NCBI GenBank assembly: GCA_030526425.1
Contig: JAUNCT010000007.1
Span: 1 to 64,000 of the forward strand
Source: Clostridia bacterium
GTDB lineage: Bacteria; Bacillota; Clostridia; Christensenellales; CAG-138
Direction: 5' to 3'
Length of the DNA: 64,000 nt
Both the position numbers and the translations under genes were made by a program. This document shows, piece after piece, positions 41,026-48,729 of this stretch. Numbering within the stretch: the first letter of the stretch is position 1; each line of letters opens with the position of its first letter. The notes under the pieces are model-generated. The model ran no database searches and was not told the origin of the DNA. It saw nothing but the letters and a program-made list of their open reading frames with translations.

Positions 41026-42112
41026 GGGTCTTCTCTCCTCCTTCCATCATATCGGTGAACCGGTCGAACAGGTAGCCGCTGTCGCGCGGACCGGGCGCGC
41101 TTTCGGGGTGATACTGCACGCTGAACACATCCTTCTCCCAGCAGGCGACACCCTCGATCGTATCGTCGAGCAGGTTGATATGCGTCGCGCGGAGGCAGGT
41201 GTTTTTCAGACTTTCCGGGTCGACCGCGTAGGAATGGTTCTGCGAGGTGATCTCGATCTTTCCGGTGATCAGGTTGCGCACCGGATGATTGCCTCCGCGG
41301 TGACCGAATTTGAGCTTGTAGGTCTTCGCGCCTGCCGCGAGCGAGATGATCTGATGCCCGAGGCAAATGCCGAACAGCGGCAGCCGTCCCATGATTTTGC
41401 GGATGGTCGCGATGGTCTCGGGCACATCCGTCGGGTCGCCGGGTCCGTTCGAGATGAACACCCCGTCGGGCGAAGCGGCAAAGATCGTTTCCGCGGGGGT
41501 GTTCCACGGTACGACCATGACCGTGCAGCCGCGCTCGTTCAAGCTGCGGACGATGTTCTGCTTCATTCCGCAATCGATCGCGACGACGCGGAAGCGTTCG
41601 TTCCACGCCGGATAAACGACGGTCTTCTTTCTGCTGACCGCGGAAACGCTGTCGCGCGGGATGTCGGTCTCCCGGAGTTTCTTCAGTCCCTCTTCGAGGG
41701 TCGTCTCCGCAGAGGTGATCAGGACCTTTCGGCTGCCGAGATCGCGGATCGAACGGGTGATCTCACGGGTGTCGACCCCGGATATCCCGGGGATCCCGTA
41801 TTCTTTCATGACCTCACCGAGCGTTTTCTCCGCGCGGAAGTTCGAGGGGGTATCGTTGTACTCCCGCACGATGAAGGCACCGATCGAAGGCGTTTCCGTT
41901 TCGTAATCCGCCGCCGCCATCCCGTAGTTGCCGATGAGCGGATAGGTCATCACGACCGCCTGCCCGGTGTACGACGGATCGGACAGGATCTCCTGATATC
42001 CGACCATCGATGTGTTGAATACGATTTCCAGCACGCGCTCGGTATCCGCACCGAACGCCCGGCCGAGGTACTCTCTCCCATCCTCGAGAATGATCTTTTT
42101 CGTGTACTCCAT
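41018..42112 (-). CDS. carA: Carbamoyl-phosphate synthase small (glutamine amidotransferase) subunit
   Basis: 364 residues. N-terminal CarA domain (LEDGREYLGRAFG, FNTSMVGYQEILSDPSY) and a class I glutaminase with nucleophile Cys in LFGICLGHQI (about 265) and the His/Glu pair in VQYHPES (about 349). It hydrolyses glutamine and passes ammonia to CarB. The ATG at 42112 has AAAGGA upstream. The reading frame stays open back to 42244 but that stretch is the leader. Leader of about 140 bases between promoter and ATG. Confidence 0.96.
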   Translation of the reverse strand: MEYTKKIILEDGREYLGRAFGADTERVLEIVFNTSMVGYQEILSDPSYTGQAVVMTYPLIGNYGMAAADYETETPSIGAFIVREYNDTPSNFRAEKTLGEVMKEYGIPGISGVDTREITRSIRDLGSRKVLITSAETTLEEGLKKLRETDIPRDSVSAVSRKKTVVYPAWNERFRVVAIDCGMKQNIVRSLNERGCTVMVVPWNTPAETIFAASPDGVFISNGPGDPTDVPETIATIRKIMGRLPLFGICLGHQIISLAAGAKTYKLKFGHRGGNHPVRNLITGKIEITSQNHSYAVDPESLKNTCLRATHINLLDDTIEGVACWEKDVFSVQYHPESAPGPRDSGYLFDRFTDMMEGGEKTHA

Positions 42113-42256
42113 TTGAAATCCTTTCGAGCTTTTGTTCGCACTTTCGCCGTGATTTTTACGAAAAAACGGTGGATATGGCCGCAAAAAAGGCACACCCGCA
42201 CAGTGGATCGTATGGAACGACCGCCGGACGGACGTGTCGTCCATCTGTTTCGAAAT

Positions 42257-42285
42257 AGGATAATATATCTTCAGTCCAATGTCAA
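42257..42285 (-). promoter_or_regulatory. Promoter for carAB
   Basis: Minus strand TTGACA, 17-base spacer, TATCCT. The following leader of about 140 bases has an imperfect hairpin (ATGG.CGAC/GTCG.CCAT) and two T6 runs; a PyrR-binding consensus is not apparent. Confidence 0.65.
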
Positions 42286-42350
42286 AATAAACATAAATTT
42301 GATAATCAAAAAATTAATTTTTAGGCGTTTCACTACAGTAACCGATAGTG

Positions 42351-42382
42351 CAAAAAGCCGGTGGAGATACAACTCCACCGGC
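42351..42382 (-). terminator. Terminator after the DUF4097 gene
   Basis: Ten-base stem GCCGGTGGAG/CTCCACCGGC followed by TTTTTG on the minus strand. Confidence 0.88.
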
Positions 42383-42394
42383 CGGATCGTTCTG

Positions 42395-43303
42395 TCATTT
42401 GGCGCAGGCAAGCGTCACGCTGCCCGACGCGGTATCGATCTCCGTTTGCACACTGCCGTCGCCGGCGGTGTAAGTCCTGCCTTCGACGATGCAGGGGAAC
42501 TCGCAGCGGACCTTTCCGGACGCCGTTTTGATCTTCGCCGTAAAGCCCGTCCCTTCGGGATAGGTCAAGGTCACTTTCCCCGAGGCCGAGCCGATCCCGA
42601 CCTTGCCGGAAACGGCGCCGAACGCCACATCCGTCTGCCCGGAGGCGGTTTCGAGTTTGAATTTTTCCGTCAGCTCCGCGACCTTGAGGTCGAACCTGCC
42701 CGAGGCGGACGAAGCTTCGAATTTCCGCACGGTCCCGAGCACGCACTCAGTCTTGCCGGAGGAGGTCGCAAGCGCAACCTTTTCCGCCGTCCCCGTATGG
42801 GTCAGCCCGATCGCGCCGGACGCCGTTGCGATCTCGATCTCGTTTGCTTCCGTCGTTCCGTGGATCGCCCCGGAAGAACTCGCGATCTCGAGTTCCCGCG
42901 CGGGGAACACGCCGTTGACGGAAGCCGACGCCACAGCGATTTCCAGCTCATCGAGTACGAGCGTTTCGGGCAGCCAAACCTTGAGGTCTTTCTTCTTGTT
43001 GCCGAACAGGCTCGTCAAACCGGGTTCGTGAGAAAGGATCTTCAGTTCGCCGTTTTCCAGTTTCCAATGTACCTGCTTCCGCTCCTCCAACGAAAACAGG
43101 CTCTTCTCTTCGATACGCACCGTTTCCGCTGCGTGTGTCGCGATGGTCACAGAGCCGCTTTCCCACGAGATTTCCATCTCGCGGACCGGCATGCCGATCT
43201 CGGCCGCCCCGGTGTTGTACGCTTCCTTTGCCATTGCGGTGCCGCCCAACGCCGCGGTCATCAACGCCACCAAAGCCATACATGCCATTCCGGTCTTTTT
43301 CAT
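42395..43303 (-). CDS. Secreted DUF4097 (adhesin-like beta-helix) protein
   Basis: 302 residues. Signal peptide-like N-terminus (ALGGTAMAKE), then a DUF4097 domain built from short repeats in which strands alternate with S-A-S/S-S-G turns (ASASVNG, SSSGAIHG, ATASGAIG, SSASGRFD, ETASGQTD, GSASGKVT). These give a beta-helix or beta-roll. Function of the family is not known; members often follow a small regulator. It follows the XRE-membrane gene by 16 bases, so both form an operon. Confidence 0.85.
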   Translation of the reverse strand: MKKTGMACMALVALMTAALGGTAMAKEAYNTGAAEIGMPVREMEISWESGSVTIATHAAETVRIEEKSLFSLEERKQVHWKLENGELKILSHEPGLTSLFGNKKKDLKVWLPETLVLDELEIAVASASVNGVFPARELEIASSSGAIHGTTEANEIEIATASGAIGLTHTGTAEKVALATSSGKTECVLGTVRKFEASSASGRFDLKVAELTEKFKLETASGQTDVAFGAVSGKVGIGSASGKVTLTYPEGTGFTAKIKTASGKVRCEFPCIVEGRTYTAGDGSVQTEIDTASGSVTLACAK

Positions 43304-43319
43304 CCGATTCTCCTTCCGG

Positions 43320-44309
43320 TCATCTTTCGTCTTTTGTGAATACGCGAACAAACGTCGCGATCGCCCCGAACAACACACCCGCGATCGGCCATACGATCCA
43401 GGTGCGGTCCCATGCGCCGCCGATGAAGCTCCAGGCGAGATAGCCCGCGGTCACCGCCGTCCAATAGATCCCGCCGATCGCTTCGCTCTTCTCGCTCGAA
43501 TGCTTGTTCCGGCGGGAATATTCACCCTCCTCGAGCAAGGTATCGAAGCCCGACTTCACCATGGCGACGCGGACGATCGCATACACGCCGAACGCAACAA
43601 GCACGAGCAACAAAGCGGTCAGGGCGATGATGATCGCATCGTTTTCGCAAAGGATCCCCGCCAGCACGAGCGGCACCGCAGCGACGATGCACAGCGAGAT
43701 ACCGCCGCCGAGCCCCCGCACATAGGTGCCGTGGTACGCAGCAGCGCGTTCACGCACGACGCCGGAAACGCCGTAAGCCGTTTCGAAATCTTCCTTTTCG
43801 AGGTAGCGGAAGCGTTCCCCCGAAACACCCGCCGAAATGAAGCGGAACACCGCCACGGCGACCAATGCGAACAGCGCGAACATGCCGCACGCCACGGCGA
43901 TGCGTTCGTCCAGTCCGAGCTTCGTTTCCTCGGCAAGCCCTACGAGGAAGATCAGCAGCGCGGGGCTCAGGATGCACATCGCCACGCCCGCGGAAACCGC
44001 GCGCGACGAGCGCTCGGTGTGTTCCATGTACGCGTTCGCTTCCTCGAGGGTCACCCTCCGCAGGTTGGAATCGCTCTCCGCGGAGACGCCCGCGGGACGC
44101 GTCCCGGGTTCCATGTCATCCTTGAGCAGATAATCGGTCGTGACGCCGAACAGTTCGGCAAGGCGAATGATCTTGTCGATGTCGGGCATGGTCAGCGCGC
44201 TCTCCCACTTGGAGACCGCCTGACGGGAGACACCCATTTTATCCGCAAGTTCTTCCTGCGACATCCCGCAGCGTTTTCTTTCCTCGATGATCTTATCCGC
44301 CAGAATCAT
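43320..44309 (-). CDS. XRE-family HTH protein with C-terminal membrane domain
   Basis: 329 residues. Residues 1-65 form a Cro/CI-type helix-turn-helix (RKRCGMSQEELADKMGVSRQAVSKWE). The rest has two membrane helices, a loop (YLEKEDFETAYGVSG), two more helices and a final pair. DNA-binding domains joined to membrane helices suggest control by an envelope signal. Downstream partner is the DUF4097 gene, a pairing common in Bacillota. Start ATG 44309; AAAGGAG lies about 12 bases upstream, a little far. Confidence 0.88.
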   Translation of the reverse strand: MILADKIIEERKRCGMSQEELADKMGVSRQAVSKWESALTMPDIDKIIRLAELFGVTTDYLLKDDMEPGTRPAGVSAESDSNLRRVTLEEANAYMEHTERSSRAVSAGVAMCILSPALLIFLVGLAEETKLGLDERIAVACGMFALFALVAVAVFRFISAGVSGERFRYLEKEDFETAYGVSGVVRERAAAYHGTYVRGLGGGISLCIVAAVPLVLAGILCENDAIIIALTALLLVLVAFGVYAIVRVAMVKSGFDTLLEEGEYSRRNKHSSEKSEAIGGIYWTAVTAGYLAWSFIGGAWDRTWIVWPIAGVLFGAIATFVRVFTKDER

Positions 44310-44434
44310 TGTTTTTCGTTTCTCCTTTTCCGCCGTGCCGTTTCCCGGCCGGCACCACCGATAGTACCCTCCCGGACGGTTGCTCACTACCAAAACAAGC
44401 TTGAATTTTGTCAACTTGCGGTTGCAACCGGCGG

Positions 44435-45139
44435 TTACGCGCCCGAAATCCGGGCTTTTTCCGTTTCATCTTCCGTTTTCACGGAGCGTTTCCTTCCGTC
44501 TTCGGATTCGAGAGCTTCGGTCCGCCCCGCATCCCGTTCCGCCGCATGGTCGGCGAAGAACGACGCGATATGACGCCGGATCAGTCGGAGCGCCTCCGCT
44601 TCCCTTTCGGGCTCGCGGTCGATCAGCGCGATCCATTCAGAAACCGGGAATGCGAACTGCGCCGCGACCATTTCGGCGTCTCCGGGTTTCAACCTTCCCG
44701 CGCCGATCATTTTGCGGAACAGCGCGGTGTGATATGCCAGAACATCGGTATAAGCGTGCTTCGTTTGCATCGCCGCGAAATCCGGTTTCCGGTATTGTTC
44801 GAGAACGAGAAAGCGGCGTGTTTTCGAAATGAACGGATCGTGCACCAGAAAATCGACCTGCTTCATCACCAATTCCGCCACCGCTTCCGGCGTTGGTGCT
44901 TCCGGCAGGTTTTCGGGATGTGCCGGCAACGAGTGCCGTTCAAACCGTTCCCGCATCTGCTCGAGCAAACTGTCGAGGATCTCCTGCTTGGATGTGAAAT
45001 GGCTGTACAGCGAAGCCTTCCGGATACCGACCGCCTCGGCGATCTCCCCCATGCTCGTCGCCTCGAACCCGTTCACGGAAAACAATGTGAGCGCCGCTTC
45101 GAGGATCCGCTGTCCGGACCCCGTGTTTCTGGGTGCCAT
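44435..45139 (-). CDS. TetR/AcrR family transcriptional regulator
   Basis: 234 residues. N-terminal TetR helix-turn-helix: RILEAALTLFSVNGFEATSMGEIAEAVGIRKASLYSHFTSKQEIL (given by its ends, residues 11-55). The ligand domain is helical, with a Lys/Glu-rich tail of about 40 residues that is longer than usual. Probably a repressor released by a small hydrophobic ligand. Its own promoter contains two copies of an operator-like sequence that also occurs before the flavodoxin operon (18.7 kb) and the acyl-CoA ligase operon (33.6 kb). RBS GGAGGA; ATG 45139. Confidence 0.92.
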   Translation of the reverse strand: MAPRNTGSGQRILEAALTLFSVNGFEATSMGEIAEAVGIRKASLYSHFTSKQEILDSLLEQMRERFERHSLPAHPENLPEAPTPEAVAELVMKQVDFLVHDPFISKTRRFLVLEQYRKPDFAAMQTKHAYTDVLAYHTALFRKMIGAGRLKPGDAEMVAAQFAFPVSEWIALIDREPEREAEALRLIRRHIASFFADHAAERDAGRTEALESEDGRKRSVKTEDETEKARISGA

Positions 45140-45157
45140 CTTCCGTTCCTCCTAACT

Positions 45158-45171
45158 TTTAACGACCGTTC
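45158..45171. promoter_or_regulatory. TetR operator, proximal copy
   Basis: TTAACGACCGTTCA, between the -10 and the start codon of tetR. It matches the CTAwCGwwCGwTAG pattern less well than the distal copy. Confidence 0.45.
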
Positions 45172-45184
45172 ACTCTGTATTTTC

Positions 45185-45214
45185 ATTGTATCCTAACTAC
45201 CGTTCGTTCGTCAA
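45185..45214 (-). promoter_or_regulatory. Promoter for tetR
   Basis: Minus strand TTGACG, 18-base spacer, TACAAT. The distal operator copy fills the spacer. Confidence 0.75.
45197..45210. promoter_or_regulatory. TetR operator, distal copy
   Basis: CTACCGTTCGTTCG lies between -35 and -10 of the tetR promoter. Identical to the 18740 site at 12 of 14 bases. Confidence 0.6.
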
Positions 45215-45223
45215 TATGGGAAG

Positions 45224-45250
45224 AGAAAAAGCCGTTTGAAAAAAACGGCT
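45224..45250 (-). terminator. Terminator after hflX
   Basis: Stem AGCCGTTT/AAACGGCT followed by TTTTTCTC on the minus strand. Confidence 0.88.
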
Positions 45251-45270
45251 CTGTTTCCGGAGGGTTCTCC

Positions 45271-47040
45271 TCACGAAAGGCTCTTTTTGATTTTTCCGAG
45301 CATCTGCTCTTCGATGCGCACCTTGACGCGCGTGCCCTCCGCCTCATGCTCTTCGGAAAGGATCTTACCGAGGTTGCGGATCTCGTTCATGACGGTATAT
45401 TTGTCGTACGGGATCAGAATCTCCACATCGACAAGACCGCCGCTGAGCAGTTTTTCGATCTTGGCAAGAAGCTCGTCCAGCCCTTCCCCCGTTTTTGCGC
45501 TGATGCGGAACCCGCCCGGGCGTGTCACCGCATCCGGCACGCTGTCGATCTTGTTGAAGACCTCGAGGACCGGTGTGTTCGCCGCGCCGAGCGAGGCGAC
45601 GACCTCTTCCACGACGCGCATCTGGATATCGTAGTACGGGCTCGTGGTGTCGACCACGTGCAGCAGGACATCCGCAACGGCGACCTCTTCGAGGGTCGAA
45701 CGGAACGCCTGCACCAAATCGTGCGGCAGCTTGTTGATAAAACCGACCGTGTCCGAAAGCAGGCACGCGGTCCCGTCCGGCAGTTCGATCTCACGCACGA
45801 CCGGGTCGAGCGTTGCGAACAGCTTGTCTTCCGCAAGGACCCCGCTGCCCGAAAGCCTGTTCAGCAGGGTCGATTTGCCCGCGTTCGTATAGCCGACGAG
45901 CGCAACGACCGGCACGGCGTTCTTCTCGCGGCGGGCGCGGCGCAATCCGCGCTGCTTTTCCACCTCCGCCAACTCCTGTTCGAGCTCGTAGATACGGCGG
46001 CGGATACGGCGGCGGTCGATCTCCAGTTTCTTTTCACCGGGTCCGCGCATACCGACGCCGGAGGAGCCCTGACGGGAAAGCACGCGGCCCATGCCGGTCA
46101 ACCGCGGCAGGCGGTATTTCAGCTGGGCGAGTTCGACCTGCAGCTTACCTTCACGTGTTGTGGCGCGGGTCGCGAAGATATCGAGAATGAGCATCGTGCG
46201 GTCGATGATCGGCACCCCGAGGATATTTTCGAGGTTGCGCATCTGCACCGCGTCGAGCTCATCGTCGAAAATGACGATGTCCGCTTCGAGTGCGGAAACA
46301 AGCAACGCCATATCCTCCGCTTTGCCGCTGCCGATGTAGGTCGCGCTGTCCGCGGCGCGCTTGCGCTGCATCTCCCTGCCGACGACCTTGATTCCCGCGG
46401 TCTCCGCAAGCTCCTTGAGCTCCGCCAGGGTATCGTAGCCGTCGTCGTTCTCGATGCCGCAGAGGATCGCGCGGTCGGGTTCGTCCTTGGTGACGGCGTA
46501 AGCGGGCGCCTTGAAGCGCTCATCCGCCACGAAGATCTCGTCCATCAACGCCTTTTGCGGCAGTCGGTGCGGGCGCATCGGTCCGTAAAGGATGGTCTGC
46601 CGCTTTTCCCCCTGCATATCGCCGAGGTAACCGACGTAAACATTCGCGGCACGTCCGTCTTCGGTGACGCCGATCGCCGCCATCGCATCGAGGCGCAGGG
46701 AATTGAGCGAGCCGATATCGACATCGGACAGCAGACCGTTCCCGCCCGGATGCGTGTGGATGCAGCGCACACCGGCCAGACGGTCGATGTTGCGGACCGT
46801 TCGCATCTCCTGCATGCCGACCGAACGGTCGTCGCCGATGCGCACGTCTTCGATGTTTCCCTGCCGCGAAACGTAAACCAGGACTTCGCGGTTGGTCAGT
46901 CCCGTATAGTACGCCATGCGGTCACACAGCTCATCGGACAAAAATTCGTCCTGCATGAGCGTTAGGTCATACAGTTCCTCCATCTCGCGGAGGACGATTT
47001 CACGGATGCCGTCCGTGTTGCCGTTGATCTCTTTTTTCAT
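45271..47040 (-). CDS. hflX: GTPase HflX with N-terminal JAMM-like domain
   Basis: 589 residues against about 420 for E. coli HflX. The C-terminal 400 residues are a complete HflX: the HflX N-domain (SALEADIVIFDDELDAVQMRN), a GMRGPGEKKLE glycine-rich linker with coiled coil, G1 GYTNAGKST, G3 DTVGF, G4 NKID and G5 SAKTG. HflX binds the 50S subunit and splits stalled ribosomes. The added first 170 residues carry H95-T-H97-P-x6-S105-x2-D108 (HTHPGG...SDVD), exactly the JAMM/MPN+ zinc motif, with E52 as a possible catalytic Glu. The ATG at 47040 is 7 bases after TGGTACAAT, so the mRNA should be leaderless. Confidence 0.92.
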   Translation of the reverse strand: MKKEINGNTDGIREIVLREMEELYDLTLMQDEFLSDELCDRMAYYTGLTNREVLVYVSRQGNIEDVRIGDDRSVGMQEMRTVRNIDRLAGVRCIHTHPGGNGLLSDVDIGSLNSLRLDAMAAIGVTEDGRAANVYVGYLGDMQGEKRQTILYGPMRPHRLPQKALMDEIFVADERFKAPAYAVTKDEPDRAILCGIENDDGYDTLAELKELAETAGIKVVGREMQRKRAADSATYIGSGKAEDMALLVSALEADIVIFDDELDAVQMRNLENILGVPIIDRTMLILDIFATRATTREGKLQVELAQLKYRLPRLTGMGRVLSRQGSSGVGMRGPGEKKLEIDRRRIRRRIYELEQELAEVEKQRGLRRARREKNAVPVVALVGYTNAGKSTLLNRLSGSGVLAEDKLFATLDPVVREIELPDGTACLLSDTVGFINKLPHDLVQAFRSTLEEVAVADVLLHVVDTTSPYYDIQMRVVEEVVASLGAANTPVLEVFNKIDSVPDAVTRPGGFRISAKTGEGLDELLAKIEKLLSGGLVDVEILIPYDKYTVMNEIRNLGKILSEEHEAEGTRVKVRIEEQMLGKIKKSLS

Positions 47041-47047
47041 AGTTCGT

Positions 47048-47056
47048 ATTGTACCA
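47048..47056 (-). promoter_or_regulatory. Extended -10 promoter for hflX (leaderless)
   Basis: Minus strand TGGTACAAT ends 7 bases before the ATG; no ribosome binding site fits between. Confidence 0.55.
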
Positions 47057-47086
47057 TATTCCCTTTTGCACCGCCACGGGCGGCAT

Positions 47087-47120
47087 GGAAAAACGCCCCT
47101 GCGAAACCGCAAAGGGCGTT
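47087..47120 (-). terminator. Terminator after the ABC import operon
   Basis: AACGCCCTT/AGGGGCGTT-type stem followed by TTTTTCC on the minus strand. Confidence 0.8.
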
Positions 47121-47137
47121 TGTTCCGGGTTTGGGGC

Positions 47138-47623
47138 TCAGAAGTCTCCGCCGAGACCCATGTCGTCGCCGCCGAGGATCTCCTCGTCGGTCATGCCGGC
47201 ATTTTCGGAGGTATCCGTCGCAAGCGAAACAAACTCGCTTCTCCACGCCTCCTCGGGAAGTCCCGCCAGATAACCGGGCAGATTGATGACGACTCCGTCG
47301 ATGTTGTAGGGCAGTTTCACGGTGAAGGTCTCCTTCACGGGCTCATCGCCCTTTTCTTTGACGATCTCGAGCTCCATCGTGAATTTCTGACCGATGCAGA
47401 TCGAGGAACCGCGCTCGCGCTTGGCGAGCTTGGCGATCCTTTCGCCGTTGACATACACCGTGACCTTGTTCATCGCGGAATAGGTCTCGCCGTTGTATTC
47501 GAGCGTCTTGTTGTCGAGGTATACGGTATGACCGCGGCCGATGACCATCATCAGTGCGCAAATGCCGATGAGCACAAGCACCGTTGCCAAACGGAAAATC
47601 AGTCTTCTGGTCTTCACGTTCAT
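47138..47623 (-). CDS. Membrane-anchored protein of the DUF3798 ABC import operon
   Basis: 161 residues. N-terminal membrane segment (IFRLATVLVLIGICALMMVIG) followed by an exported beta-rich domain with YLDNKTLEYNGETY and VTVYVNGERIAKL, and an acidic Gly/Asp-rich end. It may be the DUF6672 family, which I recall beside such transporters, but I cannot confirm it. It overlaps the second permease gene by four bases (ATGA), so it belongs to the transporter operon, perhaps as an assembly or sensing subunit. Confidence 0.75.
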   Translation of the reverse strand: MNVKTRRLIFRLATVLVLIGICALMMVIGRGHTVYLDNKTLEYNGETYSAMNKVTVYVNGERIAKLAKRERGSSICIGQKFTMELEIVKEKGDEPVKETFTVKLPYNIDGVVINLPGYLAGLPEEAWRSEFVSLATDTSENAGMTDEEILGGDDMGLGGDF

Positions 47624-48729
47624 TTTACCGCCTCCTCTTTCTGCGCCGCGGCAAGCTCCGCGCCCGTACGGCTCTTGTGTTTGCGCTTTTTCGCCTCATA
47701 CATGACGAGCGCAACGGTGATGACGCCGTAGGAGACAAACACGCGGAAGTATTCGCCGATCATGGTATCGCCGGTGATGACACCGCCCGCCTTGGGCGCG
47801 ACGATGAACATCGTATGGAACAGGATGACGCCGAGGAACACGTTGCCGATCGACGCGCGGTCGACACTCGCACCGCCGACCAGCAGCGCCGCGATGCAGA
47901 ACATACCGATCTGCGAGTGCGAACTGTAGGTCGCGATGTTGCCCATGTTCTGCAAGTAGATGACCATACCGAAGCCCGCGAGCACGGTGCTCATGATGAT
48001 CGAAATGATGCGGGTACGCTCGACCTTGATGCCGGCGTCACGCGCAACGTTCATATCCTGACCGACCGCACGCATGTCCTGACCGAGCTTCGTACGGCGG
48101 AACCAGATGATGAACAAGCAAAGCAACCCGATGATGACGAAGGTCAGCACGGGGATCTTCACGCCGCCGATGCGCAGCGCCCAAGCGTTGTCGAGGCACT
48201 GGCGCATGTTGAGCAGCGACACGGTGTTGCGGATACCGTAGCCGCGCGGCAGTTTGATGGTGCTGTGGGAGATCGGGATGATGGGTCCCATCATGTACAG
48301 CACGACCAGCTGGTAGATACCGTTGATGAAGTAGCTGATGATGTAGCTGGTGATCATCTCACGGCCCTTTGCCATGTTGAGCAGCTTACCGCAGACCCAA
48401 CCGAGCAGCACCGAGAAGGGGATCGACAGGATGCATGCGAGCACGACGCCCGGGATGCCCCAGATCTGCCAGTCGGACACGAGGATCAGTGCGATCTCAC
48501 CGGCCATCGCGCCGAGCGTCATACCGAAGTTGAGACCCATACCCGCCATGATCGGAATGAGCAAGCTCAGGATCAGGAAGACGTTGCGGCCCATACGGGT
48601 GATGATCTCGTTGATGAGATAGCTTGCGGAGAAGCCGGAGATCGGGATGCACACCGCACAGATCAGGATAAACATGAGCGGCACGGTGTTGTTGGTGATG
48701 AACGTCAGCAGTTTCGATTCTTTTCTCAT
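47620..48729 (-). CDS. ABC importer permease (BPD_transp_2 type), second
   Basis: 369 residues with about nine membrane segments, of the branched-chain/simple-sugar permease type. Family stretch GLNFGMTLGAMAGEIA and the coupling-helix region GQDMNVARDAGIKVERTRIISIIMS (facing the ATPase) are visible, followed by AALLVGGASVDRASIGNVFLG. The C-terminus is a Lys/Arg/Ala-rich tail. Pairs with the permease encoded just before it, overlapping by four bases. Confidence 0.9.
   Translation of the reverse strand: MRKESKLLTFITNNTVPLMFILICAVCIPISGFSASYLINEIITRMGRNVFLILSLLIPIMAGMGLNFGMTLGAMAGEIALILVSDWQIWGIPGVVLACILSIPFSVLLGWVCGKLLNMAKGREMITSYIISYFINGIYQLVVLYMMGPIIPISHSTIKLPRGYGIRNTVSLLNMRQCLDNAWALRIGGVKIPVLTFVIIGLLCLFIIWFRRTKLGQDMRAVGQDMNVARDAGIKVERTRIISIIMSTVLAGFGMVIYLQNMGNIATYSSHSQIGMFCIAALLVGGASVDRASIGNVFLGVILFHTMFIVAPKAGGVITGDTMIGEYFRVFVSYGVITVALVMYEAKKRKHKSRTGAELAAAQKEEAVK

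Noticed and set aside
42113..42244. N-terminal extension of CarA by 44 residues
   Set aside because: CarA homology starts at 42112 with an RBS; the extension is leader sequence that happens to lack stops.
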